Shown: positions 23,047 to 35,166 of the stretch, in pieces
Numbering within the stretch: the stretch's first letter is position 1
Layout of the letters: each line of letters starts with the position of its first letter
NCBI RefSeq assembly: GCF_011386835.1
Contig: NC_088796.1
Location: 68,523,468 to 68,587,467 of the forward strand
DNA: 64,000 nt
From: Chrysemys picta bellii
Lineage: Eukaryota > Chordata > Testudines > Emydidae
Reading direction: 5' to 3'
Position numbers and translations under genes: made by a program
The notes under the pieces: model-generated
The model's input: the letters and a program-made list of their open reading frames with translations, nothing else
The model's database searches: none
What the model was told of the DNA's origin: nothing

Positions 23047-23830
23047 AACCTGGCTTTAATATTCATATAGTGAAGAGGAATCTGCAGTTATATTTCCTCT
23101 AAGTTTGACGTGCAATAAAGAAGCACATTGTTATTCCAGCTTCTGGATACTGTGAGAAAACATGCATTCTATAATTATTTTTTTGACCAACACAGTGAAT
23201 AGCCATGTTGCAAACAACTTTTTTGTTTTTACATAAAATACCAACATCAGTATAAGTTAACGCAACACATGAAGAAATTTCTAAGGATGTTAACCTCTCG
23301 ACAACAAATTGAATCTCAGGTTAAATGATAATTAATGGTTTCTGGGGTTTTTTGTTTTTGAAGGGAGAGGGAGTGGAATTAAATGACTTGTTTTGCTGAG
23401 CCTTGATTAATTTATATACAAATAATTGCAATGTTGAAATCCCTAATAAAGCTTGGAACTTAAATAGAATAAAAAGCTCTTGTGTAATAGCTAATGTCCA
23501 AATATTTGAAACCATTTATATAAGTGACAGTAATCTCAGTTTATTCCATATTGAATTTCAATTTATTCTATGGGATGGAGATTTGAATTCTGTGGTAAAG
23601 TGAAAGACGGGAGACTTTGTCTTGTAAGTGATGGTAGTTTTTAACACTTTTTGCCCTACCATCACTTTGTGAATTTCATAGTTTAAGAAAAGAGAGATTT
23701 TCAAATTAATCCTGCAATGGAAAATTATAGAAATATTTAATAAAAGTCCCATTTTGTTACTTGACACATTGGGATATGTGCAATTATTCCATTATCATAT
23801 ACAATAAAAAAGTAAATCTGTAATAATCAT
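23047..23830 (+). other. MAN2A1: MAN2A1 3' untranslated region (proximal form)
   Basis: The AT-rich sequence directly after the stop has no recognised transposon. AATAAA hexamers lie at 23114, 23445, 23739 and 23803. A 3' UTR of about 0.75-0.8 kb ending after 23803 would fit the size I remember for mammalian MAN2A1, but the choice is an inference. More distal hexamers at 24988, 25217 and 25975 (the last with a GT-rich stretch downstream) leave room for longer isoforms. Confidence 0.55.
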
Positions 23831-26140
23831 GAATACAAGATTTTTTACAAAACTCATTTGGATACTGATGTTCTCTGAAATGGGTTTTCTATATCAAGAT
23901 TACCATATCAAGATAAATGTGCCTTATTTTTTAATGTGTCCCGTTACTATTTTACTGTCCACATCACTGTTTTGGGGGAAAGAGTAGTTTATATAATACT
24001 TAAACTATGTCTCTTCTATTTGACCATGCTGGCCACACTCTGATCTATGTCCTCAGGCACCAAATTTGTGCTGTGTTGTTCTGAACATTTTGACTATTTG
24101 AATGTACTGAAACAATGTCATAAAACAAAATATTGGAAGAATAAGGAATATTGTAATATTCAAATTCAGCCACTGTCAAGGAAACTGCAACTTGATGCAG
24201 AGAATTGATAGTGTATAAGACATAGTTTGCAAAACCCATCATATAGTGTATTTGCATTTCACAGATTGTAGTAAACTGTACATTGAGAATCACGTGCCTT
24301 TATTTTAAAAATGCCACTCTTCAAACCTAATAATCATGCTTACATATGTTGCCAATGTTCACCTTATTGAGGAATAGCATCTTACTCCTCTCACTTCATT
24401 TTCACCATATCAAGTATTTTGCATTGAGTGCTGAAGCCATGTGAGTATAAAAATTCTATTTCCCTGAATACAGCTACTGTTTACAATTAAAATATACTAA
24501 TTTGTGTCTGAGTATTATTCCCTTTACTGATCTTCCTTAATCTTTGTACCTCTGACTTCATTTTGCTTAGGCTTTATTTATGCATCCATCAGTGATTTTC
24601 TTTAATATTAACAGATGATAAATCCTCTTAACTGAAAAAGACGTACTGTCTGCTAACTCTAAAATTGACTGCTGTACTATTTTAATTAGGTAATTTTGGT
24701 GCTGTGGTATATCAATTTATATCTTGTAGCCATACATCCAATTTCAAACATAAAATTAAATTACCTACCTTTTTTTTTTGTATGTACTGTCATGGTTTGG
24801 ATCTCTCTTTATCATGATTGCATAATTCATAATTTAGTTCAATCTGCTAAATATTTTGTACTTAAGAGTAGAATATTTAGCAGAATCTGGTGTGAATTAT
24901 GTCAAGGATATATTGACCACTAACCATTTATGAAAAGTGGGAATTATATTTGAGAGTATATAGAACAGAAAATTGATGTTTTCATGCAATAAACATGTAC
25001 TGTAAGTTTTCTTCGTTACAGTATTTGAATTTTTCTCCCTTTTTAGTTGAAATTTACAGTCTTTAGGCTTACCAGCAGAAAATTGTAGTAACATTTTCTA
25101 TTTTTGTTGAATATGTAGATGAGAAATCTTCAGAGCACTCTGTGCATTCTGTGGAAAGAGGATATTCAAAATAATGTCTTAAATTCTGTTAAGCAGAAAA
25201 TTTAAAATTTTGATGCAATAAATTTTAAAGTATTCTTGCCTGTTGGACTTGTTTCCAAAGGATCTGTTTCAATATAATTAAACAATGTATTGTATCAGTT
25301 TTTCATTTGTTACCAGCTGTACAATTATAATGCCTGAATACTTCTTAACCAGCAGACTTCTGCTTTGTTCTAGTAATTTAAATTTTTTTATCAGAGGGAA
25401 AAACTTAAATGCATTCTGTTTAAGTTATAAGTTATGGTAAATTATGACTTTGAGTCAATTTGGGGCCCAATGTTGAACTCCTAATCTCAGTCAAAACTTC
25501 CACCAAAGTCAGCAAACAGAGATTTTGCCTAGGTGATCAATTCAAGATTGGGCTCTTGCTTTTTTTCCATGCCTCCTGTGAATAGTTACCCAATACTTTA
25601 ATTGTATTATTGCAGTTTTGGTGACATTTTTGGTTTTCTGTGCATTCAGTATATATACACCAATTAATCATGTTCTTTTACATTTTTTCTAATTTTCATA
25701 GCTGCACTGGTGGTTAAGAGATCCAAGCATCCTTATTTTCCACAAATATGGATTTAAAGAAAATGCTGTTCAAGATATGGTTTCAAACATTGTACTTACT
25801 TTCCAGACCAGAGTTGTACCTGTATTGAGATTTTTTTACATTCCCTTATCTTAAATGTCTTTGATTTTTCTTGTTCATTGTGTCTCTGAAACAAACTGAT
25901 TTAAATGGAAGGTTTTTGATATTTTCTCTTGGAAGGTTTTATATCTTTTTGGGGAAATGAAATATAAGATCTCTAATAAAAGATAACCTTATGGTGATAT
26001 GCTGTCTGTGTCATCAATGCCTTGACCACAGTTGATTAAAAACAGAAAATATAGGTGCTTCAAAAAGGTTGAAGGTTCAGTAACGTTTGATGGGTATAAG
26101 GATTTTCTGTTGTGAAATGCATTGCTAGTGAAGGACATCT
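23831..26140. other. downstream flank of MAN2A1, no gene seen
   Basis: AT-rich sequence without recognised repeats. It could be distal 3' UTR. A short palindrome (CTGCTAAATATT ... AATATTTAGCAG) lies at 24844-24888. A 49-codon open stretch after a possible acceptor at 25701 is discussed among the rejected items. Confidence 0.5.
25975..25980 (+). terminator. distal AATAAA polyadenylation signal candidate
   Basis: AATAAA is followed within about 30 bases by a GT-rich stretch (GATATGCTGTCTGTGTC). The 2.9 kb between the MAN2A1 stop and this point contain no obvious repeat, which fits a long 3' UTR isoform. A transcript end has not been shown. Confidence 0.3.
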
Positions 26141-26857
26141 GGGGCCTTTCATTTTCGGTTTTTATTTTGTTTAAAATTTCCCAGGAATGTATCAGTGTTT
26201 GTTACAAACATTAAACACATGAAAATCAGTGCAAAAACTAACTTTTCAGTTTTCTGGGTAAATATCACTCTCTTCTCCTGATGTTTTTTTTTTTTTTAAC
26301 TTTGGAAAAAATCCTTTCGTTGTAAAACATCAGATGATTTTTTGTTTTTGACCCATTTTGACATGAAAAGTAATTCACTAACTTAGATTCGCTTTGCATG
26401 CTGATAACTATCCTTGCTATCTATAAAGCTGGTAATATGTATGTGGTGGACATGGGATTAACAGCAATATGGACACCAACACTCGAGTCTTTCTGGGACT
26501 TGTGAGCCAACACCCTCTTTTGGAAGGAGAAATGGTATGTCAGTAACTTGGTTACAGAGTCTTCGTCTCTCTTGGGGCAGGCCTGGAAATGGAAGAGGTG
26601 GAGGAGGCAGCATGAGGAGATGGTGCTCTTATCTCCCTCACCTCTTCTCCTTCGGGGTCCACTCTGGGAGAGAGATGGTGGCTCAGTACACTGAGTGGCC
26701 CGGGCTGCCTAGCATCCATGTCTCCTGGAGCAGGGAGATGGGGCTGGGGAGTTCTGGCACTTCCAAAATATGATGAAAATCTGTTTAAAAAAAAAGGCTT
26801 GTGTGAAAACTGGGAATAAAATTTGTAAAAATAAATAAAAACTGAAAATGAAGGGCC
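26141..26857 (+). repeat. 717-bp TIR repeat, copy 1
   Basis: The left end GGGGCCTTTCATTTTCGG and right end AAACTGAAAATGAAGGGCC are inverted repeats; the next inner part (TTTATTTTGTTTAAAATTTCCCAG versus CTGGGAATAAAATTTG) also pairs. Internal ORFs at 26537-26875 are GC-driven and on both strands. A second copy in reverse orientation lies at 34619-35166. I believe it is a non-autonomous DNA transposon, but an 8-bp duplication is not evident. Confidence 0.55.
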
Positions 26858-27085
26858 TTGAGGAGGAGGTCTCATTCATTATTCTCTGGTGCCAAGTAGA
26901 TAAAAGATAGATACTAACTTCAGAAGACTAAATATATGCGACTTCTGACCAAAGAAAATGAGAAAAATACTTAATTCAAAAGGAGAGGCTCTGTAATATC
27001 ATAGAATCATAGAATATCAGGGTTGGAAGGGACCTCAGGAAGTCATCTAGTCCAACCCCCTGCTCAAAGCAGGACCAATTCCCAA

Positions 27086-27784
27086 CTAAATCATCCCAGA
27101 CAGGACTTTGTCAAGCCGGGCCTTAAAAACCTCCAAGGAAGGAGACTCCACCACCTCCCTAGGTAACCCATTCCAGTGCTTCACCACCCTCCTAGTGAAA
27201 TAGTGTTTCCTAATATCCATCCTAGACCTCCCCCATTGCAACTTGAGACCATTGCTCCTTGTTCTGTCATCTGCCACCACTGAGAACAGCCGAGCTCCAT
27301 CCTCTTTGGAACACCCCCTCAGGTAGTTGAAAGCAGCTATCAAATCCCCCCTCATTCTTCTCTTCTGGAGACTAAACAATCCCAGTTCCCTCAGCCTCTC
27401 CTCATAAGTCATGTGCTCCAGACCCCTAATCATTTTTGTTGCCCTCCGCTGGACTCTTTCCAATTTTTCCACATCCTTTTTGTAGTGTGGGGCCCAAAAC
27501 TGGACACAGTACTCCAGATGAGGCCTCACCAATGTCGAATAAAGGGGAACGATCACGTTCCTCGATCTGCTGGCAATGGCCCTACTTATACAGCCCAAAA
27601 TGCTGTTAGTCTTCTTGGCAACAAGAGCACACTGTTGACTCATATCCAGCTTCTCGTCTACTGTAACCCCTAGGTCCTTTTCTGCAGAACTGCTACCTAG
27701 CCATTCGGTCCCTAGTCTGTAGCAGTGCATGGGGTTCTTCCGTCCTAAGTGCAGGACTCTGCACTTGTCCTTGTTGAACCTCAT
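27086..27784 (-). pseudogene. CR1 ORF2 3' part: RT thumb and C terminus
   Basis: This continues the reverse transcriptase after the homopolymer slip. It starts [18 protein letters not shown] and holds [51 protein letters not shown] and the final [17 protein letters not shown] block, ending LSGMI-stop at 27086. This is the usual end of vertebrate CR1 ORF2. The 3' UTR is only about 90 bases, as expected for CR1. It is not a separate gene: the break from the upstream part is a 1-base change in A13 (T13 on the + strand). Confidence 0.9.
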
Positions 27785-29930
27785 CAGTTTTTTTTTTTTT
27801 GGCCCAATCCTCTAATTTGTCTAGGTCCCTCTGTATCCGATCCCTACCTTCTAGTGTATCTACCACACCTCTCAGTTTAGTGTCATCTGCAAACTTGCTG
27901 AGAGTGCAGTCCACACCATCCTCCAGATCATTAATAAAGATATTGAACAAAACCGGCCCCAGGACCGACCCTTGGGGCACTCTGCTTGAAACCGGCTGCC
28001 ATCTAGACATGGAGCCATTGATCACTACCCGTTGAGCCCGACGATCTAGCCAGCTTTCTATCCACCTTATAGTCCATTCATCCAGCCCATACTTCTTTAA
28101 CTTGGCGGCAAGAATACTGTGGGAGACCGTATCAAAAGCTTTGCTAAAGTCAAGGAATAACACATCCACTGCTTTCCCCTCATCCACAGAGCCAGTTATC
28201 TCATCATAGAAGGCAATTAGGTTAGTCAGGCACGACTTCCCCTTGGTGAATCCATGCTGACTGTTCCTGATCACTTTCCTCTCCTCTAAGTGTTTCATAA
28301 TTGATTCCTTGAGGACCTGCTCCATGATTTTTCCAGGGACTGAGGTGAGGCTGATTGGCCTGTAGTTCCCCGGATCCTCCTCCTTCCCTTTTTTAAAGAT
28401 GGGCACTACATTAGCCTTTTTCCAGTCATCCGGGACCTCTGCCGATCGCCATGAGTTTTCAAAAATAATGGCTAATGGCTCTGCAATCTCATCCGCCAAC
28501 TCCTTTAGCACCCTCGGATGCAGTGCATCCGGCCCCATGGACTTGTGCACGTCCAGTTTTTCTAAATAGTCCCGAACCACTTCTTTCTCCACAGAGGGCT
28601 GGTCACCTTCTCCCCATACTGTGCTGCCCAGTGCAGCAGTCTGGGAGCTGACCTTGTTCGTGAAGACAGAGGCAAAAAAAGCATTGAGTACATTAGCTTT
28701 TTCCACATCCTCGGTCACTAGGTTGCCTCCCTCATTCAGTAAGGGGCCCATGCTATCCTTGACTTTCTTCTTGTTGCTAACATACCTGAAGAAACTCTTC
28801 TTGTTACTCTTGACATCTCTTGCTAGCTGCAACTCCAAGTGTGATTTGGCGTTCCTGATTTCACTCGTGCATGCCTGAGCAATATTTTTATACTCCTCCC
28901 TGGTCATTTGTCCAATCTTCCACTTCTTGTAAGCTTCTTTTTTGTGTTTAAGATCAGCAAGGATTTCACTGTTTAGCCAAGCTGGTGGCCTGCCATATTT
29001 ACTATTCTTTCTACACATTGGGATGGTTTGTTCCTGCAATCGCAATAAGGATTCTTTAAAATACAGCCAGCTCTCCTGGACCCCTTTGCCCCTCATGTTA
29101 TTCTCCCAGGGGATCCTGCCCATCTGTTCCCTGAGGGAGTCAAAGTCTGCTTTTCTGAAGTCCAGGGTCTGTATTCTGCTGCTCTCCTTTCTTCCTTGTG
29201 TCAGGATCCTGAACTGGACAATCTCATCGTCACTGCCTCCCAGGTTCCCATCCACTTTTGCTTCCCCTACTAATTCTTCCCTGTTTGTGAGCAGCAGGTC
29301 AAGAAAAGCTCTGCCCCTAGTTGGTTCCTCCAGCACTTGCACCAGGAAATTGTCCCCTACACTTTCCAAAAACTTCCTGGATTGTCTGTGCACCGCTGTA
29401 TTGCTCTCCCAGCAGATATCAGGGTGATTAAAGTCTCCCATGAGAACCAGGGCCTGCGATCTAGCAACTTCTGCTAGTTGCCGGAAGAAAGCCTCGTCCA
29501 CCTCATCCCCCTGGTCTGGTGGTCTATAGCAGACTCCGACCACAACATCACCCTTGTTGTTCACACTTCTCAACTTTATCCAGAGACTCTCAGGTTTTTC
29601 TGCAGTTTCATACCGGAGCTCTGAGCAGTCATACTTCCCTCTTACATACAACGCAACTCCCCCACCTTTTCTGCCCTGCCTGTCCTTCCTGAACAGTTTA
29701 TATCCATCCATGACAGTACTCCAGTCACGTGAGTTTTCCCATCAAGTCTCTGTTATTCCAATCGCATCATAGTTCTCTGACTGTGCCAGGACTTCCAGTT
29801 CTCCCTGCTTGTTTCCCAGGCTTCTTGCATTTGTGTATAGGCACTTAAGATAACTCATCGATCGTCCCTCTTTCTCAGTATGAGACAGGAGTCCTCCCCT
29901 CTTATCAAAAAGGAAAATGTTGTACCAAGT
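27693..29930 (-). pseudogene. CR1 ORF2 5' part: endonuclease and reverse transcriptase
   Basis: This encodes the APE-type endonuclease and RT used for target-primed reverse transcription. Before the Met at 29711 the frame is open (KCLYTNARSLGNKQGELEVL, then IGITET) but interrupted by a TGA at 29742-29744 directly after ITET, where intact CR1 has Trp. The endonuclease Glu (ITET) and the MGDFNHPD block (29421-29441) are present. RT blocks in order are [42 protein letters not shown] (motif A), [19 protein letters not shown] and FADDTK (27876-27893, motif C). All catalytic Asp residues are kept. At the A13 run (27788-27800) the frame slips and ends in an unrelated tail. Confidence 0.9.
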
Positions 29931-31955
29931 AACAGAGAATGAGAGTGGCTTTAAAATATTTTAGAGTTGTTTTCTAATAAGATTTAAAAGAAGAATTCAG
30001 CTCAGTTCAGTTTTTATGCATTCGAGAGTGATAAAGTGGAGACTACTCCCAATTTACTTCAGCAACTTCATTAAGTAAATTAACAAGTGCAGACTGTTGG
30101 AAAATGCAGTCAAAATGACAGTACGCTAACTGGATTATATTTTTTCATTTAAATGATTATGAATGTTTTGCATTTTTTTGAAACTAACTACAGCATACAC
30201 CACTTATTTGTGACACCTTTAATTGGGACAGATGCTTGCTTTATTAGGACGTCTCCCAAGGAGCTGATTTAGCTTAATGATAGTGAATAGCAATGGCTGC
30301 TGTTTATTTGAGACAGAATTAGCATAAAGTTGGCTTAATGGGGGACACATTCAGCCAGAGCCAAGAGGTTAACTGATGTTTAACCAGGTGGTAAGAAAAT
30401 ATAAAATTCCAAGCTCCAGGATTTTAAACCAGAAGTTAGAGAATAAAGAACAAAATTAACTGTGTATGCTGCAGTGTGTGGCATGCACTACACTGGGCAC
30501 ATGCTGATCGTTTCTGGAGTACCAAAGCACCTTTTTTAAGATCACCTTACTGTGGAATCATAATTGGTTACAGGTAGTTTACCAGTGATGGAGCAAATAA
30601 TGTTTTCTCCTTTCAGAATTACTTGTTTTTGTTCAGCACCATCAGGAAAGTAATGTGGGAGCTCATATGGATGCCACTTACAAACAAAGCATTCAGTAGT
30701 AGGATTTAAAGCAATGATCTCCAAAATGTGGTCATGGACCACTTGCTATTGATTCATGGAGATCTGGCTGGTCTTGTGCTGGTGCTGTGACACAGCGTGA
30801 CCATGAAACAAGAAAGGGATCATACTTCCATCCATCCTTCCTTTCTTGTCAGTTTTAAGCTGTAGACCTCTAAACCATGTTAAACTAATCTCTTCTTTTG
30901 GTGAGGATTATAGCATATTGATCTTGCTGGCTCATTACTGGATGCTTTCTAACCATACAGAGTGAACTGAAGGGAAAGGACTGTTACCTATTTCAAAACC
31001 TGGTCAGTAGAGACCTCCACAATGCCGAGAGAATAGGAAAGAGATCACAAGGGATCAGGCTTGGCAGAGAGCAAGAAGCTGCACGTGAACTCTAGCCTAG
31101 GTGTTAGCTGTCAGAAAGAAGGCTGGGCAGTCAACAGCCTTAGAGCTGTGACTGAGAAACTGAGAGCTGAACAGTAAACCAGCCTGTTGTTGGCAGGAGT
31201 CATAGCAACAGGATATAGCACAGTGGCCTGCAAGCAGAAAGTGTTAACTGCACATGTGGACACCAGGATCATGCAGATGGGCCCAACATGACTGGACAGA
31301 AGAATTGAGCTTTAGCCACTGGTCTGTGGGCCATTGTTTCATTCCTCTGTGAGAGGAAAGGACAAGAAGTATCCCTGGCACTAAGCCTGAAGATCCCCAT
31401 GGAATACAGTTACCTTTATACTCAGGTACTGGACTGCCCCAGGAGCTAGCATAGTAATTTTAAGCTGATGAGTATTGTAGCAGTAAAAGTAATTATACCT
31501 AGGTTGCTTGCACCTTTTATTTTCTGGGAGCCCTAGTAAAGTAAATTCTCTGTTATCTGGACTCTATTAATGGTGAGCCACCCGGTATAGAGCCTGTTCA
31601 GCCTAGTGTGCAAGTGCTTGCATTCAAGCTTATGGTGCTCAGAGTACATCTCTAGAAACCTAGAGGGGATTGGTGTATCACAACAGTCGGTTGCAGTGGG
31701 TCAGTTTTTTAGAATCCCATCTTGATAAATTGGATTACTTGATTCAGTTCATGGTCGGAGAGAGCATCTCCTGTTTAGTTAGGGATATGAGCTGAACTCA
31801 AAAAGAAGCAGGATTTTAAGAGGGTAGTAGAGGTCCTTCCTGACAGTATAATGGAGAAGAGCAATATAAGGAGGAGCAGCATCTCCAAGGGGACATTTGT
31901 TTCATTAGCTCTAAATTAGTAGCTTGCAGGACTGGACAGCAGATTAGATAGCTGG
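29931..31955. other. intergenic, nothing recognised
   Basis: AT-rich to 30500, then of mixed composition (30770-31700) with the texture of an old repeat, but I recognise no protein or repeat end. Confidence 0.4.
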
Positions 31956-31959
31956 ATCT

Positions 31960-33071
31960 CTTTATAGCGTCATGTCAAACTTCTGAGAGGTAAATAGTGG
32001 TGTCCCCCAGGGGTCTGTTCTGGGACCAGTCCTATTCAACATATTCTTAAATGATCTGAAAAAAGGGGTAAACAGTGAGGTGGCAAAATTTGCAGATGAT
32101 ACAAAGTTACTAAAGATAGTTAAGACCCAGGCAGACTGCGAAGAGCTACAAAAGGATCTCTCAAAACTTGGGTGACCGGGCAACAAAATGAAATTTAATG
32201 TTGATAAATGCAAAGTAACGCACATTGGAAAGCATAATCCCAATTATACATATAAAATGATGGGGTCTAAATTAGCTGTTACCACTCAAGAAAGAAATCT
32301 TGGAATCACTGTGGATAGTTCTCTGAAAACATCCAGTCAAAAAAGCGATCAGAATGTTGGGAATAATTAAGAAAGGGATAGATATAATAGGACAGAAAAG
32401 ATCATGTTGCCTCTATATAAATCCATGGTACGCCCACATCTTGAATGCTGTGTGCAGATGTGGTCACCCCACCTCAAAAAAGATATATTGGAATTGGAAA
32501 AGGTACAGAGAAACAAAAATGATAAGGGGTGTGGAAAAGCTTCCATATAAGGAGAGAGAAAGAAGAATGGGACTTTTCTGCTTGGAAAAGAGATGACTAA
32601 GGGGGGATATGATAGAGGTCTATAAAATCATGACTGGTGTAGAGAAAGTAGATAAGGAAGTGTTGTTTACTACTTCTCATAACACAAGAACTAGGGGTCA
32701 CCAAATTAAACCTGCTACCTATTAATTTCAAACAAATAAAAAGAAGTATTTCTTCACACAATGCACAGTCAACATGTGAAACTCCTTGCCACAGGATGTT
32801 GTGAAGGCCAAAACCATAACAGGGTTCAAAAAAGAACTAGATAAATTCATGGAGGATAGGTCCATCAATGGCTATTAGCCAGGATGGGCAGGAATGGTGT
32901 CCCTAGCCTCTGTTTGCTAGAAGCTGGGAATGAGTGACCGGGGATGGATTACTTGCTAATTACCTGTTCTGTTCATTCCTTCAGGGGCACCTGGCATTGG
33001 CCACTGTCAGAAGACAGGATACTGGACTAGATGGACCTTTGGTCTGATCCAGTAGGGCTGTTCTTATGTAA
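31960..33071 (+). mobile_element. CR1 LINE 3' half, plus strand
   Basis: The + strand encodes [19 protein letters not shown] (from about 32002) and FADDTK at 32088-32105, then MKFNVDKCKVTHIGKHNPN from 32188 and LGITVDSSL, followed by shifts and stops to the WKR...RETKMIRG...PYKERERRMGLFCLEKR region. It ends at CTGTTCTTATGTAA (33058-33071) after GGTCTGATCCAGTAGGGC. This 3' end differs from that of the 27-30 kb copy, so it is another CR1 subfamily. It is 5'-truncated just before RT motif B and has several frame breaks. Confidence 0.85.
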
Positions 33072-33575
33072 GGGGGTATGCCAATAAAAAACCTCAGAGC
33101 TCAACCATCTACAAAACAAAGGGGAACACACCTCTGAAGTGGGTGAGTGTTCCCTTTCTGAAACATCATGGTTGACAGTAAAGTCAACATATTATATTTT
33201 AGAATCCATCTAAATCTGCAAATATGGGTGCTTCATATCTCCATATTGGAGATATGTATGTGAAAAAGGTGTGTACATATTTTTAAAGATACTGTGAAAG
33301 TACTGTCCAATATATTTCACACTTGGTCTGCTGGTGTAATTTCCAAAGAAATAGCTCTCTTTAGATAACTGCTTTGATTTCTGTTGTCATACTCTAAAAT
33401 GTGCAGCCTTGTAAAGGGGCGTAAACAAATTCCCCTGACTTATGGCGAATGGCTTTGAGTGGCAGCTAACTGCATATGGTAAGAGAAATTATATAGATCA
33501 AACTCAGTCTGTTACATAATTTGGCACAATTCCTTTATCCTCATGGTATTTGGCTATACAGAATTAAGAAACAAA

Positions 33576-33766
33576 TACACCTCTACGCTGATATAACGCT
33601 GTCCTCGGGAGCCAAAAAATCTTACCACATTATAGATGAAACCACGTTATAGCAAACTTGCTTTGATCTGCTGTAGCGCGCAGCCCTGCTCTCCCGGAGT
33701 GCTGCTTTACCGCGTTATATCTGAATCCGTGTTATATCAGGTCGTGTTATATCGGGGTAGAGGTGT
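33576..33766. mobile_element. MITE with TACACCTCTAC inverted ends
   Basis: The left end TACACCTCTACGCTGATATAACGC pairs with the right end GTTATATCGGGGTAGAGGTGTA. It is about 190 bases with no ORF and has additional internal GTTATA/TATAAC pairs. The likely target is TA, in which case the class would be Tc1/mariner- or Harbinger-like; not settled. Confidence 0.6.
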
Positions 33767-34277
33767 AGCATAAAAGTTTTGATAAATGGTATCAATTTAT
33801 CTCCTAGAAAAGATATATAAAAAACATAAACTGAACAGAGGACCCTAGACATAGTTCATATTGGGGAACTCTTGAGGTGTAAAGGTGTTTGCTTTATTGG
33901 TTCCCGTTCCTCTTCCTTTCTAGGAACTTTTCACAGCAACACTTTAAACATTATACAGATTATATTCTTAGATTCTGGGTCTAATTGTCATTCTCTTGAC
34001 ATTTTATGAACTAATTAGTATTTATCATGTACTATTGGATTTGGTGTTTGAAATACAAAAGGTTAGATTACAGTGTATCAATAATGTATTATTTAGATTA
34101 TTGTACTTTCTCTTCTCCATATGAATTATAACAGTGAAGTTAATGAGAATATAACAGAACAAACAACTATTTCTCTACTGAATATGACCTTTGTAGCTTG
34201 TGCTACCCAAAAAAGTAAAAGTTATACCAATGTTTCATGATCACACATTTCAGAGCTTCAGGTTCATGAATAAGGAT

Positions 34278-34618
34278 AAGATTTTGTCACTGCGGTCACG
34301 GATTCCATGATTTTGAGACTTCTGTGAAAGCTTCAGCCCCATGCCCCAGGGCAGTGAGCTGGAGCTGTCAGCTGGTGGACCCTGGAGCTCTGAGCTGCCG
34401 GAGGTGCAGTGAGGGCCCCAGAGCTGTCAGCAATGGTGGGTTGCCGGCATTCCCTCCCCCCCCCAGCGGGGCTCTGGCTTCAGTCGCCTCCTCTTCAAGT
34501 CCTCCACCCTCCAATAATTTTTAGTAAACGTCAGGCAGGTTGCAGGCTTCCATGAATTTTTGTTTGTTTTCCTCGACATGTCCGTGACTTTTACTAAAAA
34601 TAACCGTGACAAAATCTT
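34278..34618. mobile_element. non-autonomous DNA transposon with AAGATTTTGTCAC ends
   Basis: The left AAGATTTTGTCAC and right GTGACAAAATCTT are a perfect 13-base inverted pair. Secondary pairing (CGGTCACGGATTCCATG against CATGAATTTTTG...TCCGTGAC) follows. The interior is GC-rich with no meaningful ORF. It abuts the reversed TIR repeat copy 2 at 34619, so it may have inserted into it. Confidence 0.6.
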
Positions 34619-35166
34619 GGTTACCCTGGGATGCCCAAGTCACTGAGCCCCATCTCTCCTTGCAGAGCAGATCCAGAAGTGGAAGAGGCTGGAGAAGGCA
34701 AAGCTGCCATCTCCTCATGCTGTCTCCTCCACCTGTTCTACTTCCAGGCTTACTTCAGGAAGAGATGGTGCCTCGGTAACTGGGGTAGCCCAGATTACCA
34801 AGCCGCTATCTTTCTTCCAAAACAGGGTGTGGGGCCAAAAGTTGGGCCAGAATGACTCGAGTGCTGGTGTCCATATTGTAGACAATCCCATGTCTATGAC
34901 ATACACATTACCAGCTTTTACAGATAGTGTGGATAATTATCAACATTCAAGGCAAATTAAAATTAGTGAACTAATATGAGTCAAAAACCAAAAAACTGTA
35001 TCTGACTGTTTCAGAACATAAGGGTTGTTGGTTTTTTTTTAAAAGTGATATTTACTTAGAAAACTGACGTTAATTTTTTGCAGTGGTTTTCACCTGTTTT
35101 TAAATTTTTTATACAAATTGTTAAATTCCTGGGAAATTAAAAAAAAAACTGAAAATGAAGTGCCTT
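34619..35166 (-). repeat. TIR repeat, copy 2 (reverse orientation)
   Basis: This is the reverse complement of most of the repeat at 26141-26857. Shared landmarks are GTCATTCTGGCCC/ACTCGAGTGCTGGTGTCC (34855-34872), GATATTTACTTAGAAAACTGACG, and the end ACTGAAAATGAAGTGCCTT at 35148-35166. Its other end is lost at the junction with the element ending at 34618. Confidence 0.55.

Larger units (their letters stand above)
26998..29930 (-). mobile_element. CR1 LINE, young, nearly intact ORF2, 5'-truncated
   Basis: The element ends at its 3' side (26998) with the CR1 terminal CATAGAATCATAGAAT repeat and the GGTTGGAAGGGACCTCAGG block. ORF2 runs leftwards on the minus strand from about 29930, where the element is truncated within the endonuclease-coding part; ORF1 is absent. 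Reading begins near YNIFLFDKRGGLLSHTEK. The length and preserved reading frame mark a recent insertion. Its A13 run and one stop (see the two ORF entries) are the only breaks I found. Confidence 0.92.

Noticed and set aside
25702..25853. Exon-like open stretch after TTTTCATAG, 49 codons ending TAA, as an alternative last exon of MAN2A1
   Set aside because: The peptide (LHWWLRDPSILIFHKYG...) does not resemble any MAN2A1 tail, the true last exon already ends in the conserved FRIRLR stop, and acceptor-plus-ORF of this size is common in AT-rich DNA.
28942..29427. 161-codon plus-strand ORF opposite the CR1
   Set aside because: Shadow of the CR1 ORF2 on the other strand; the minus-strand frame has all RT and endonuclease motifs.
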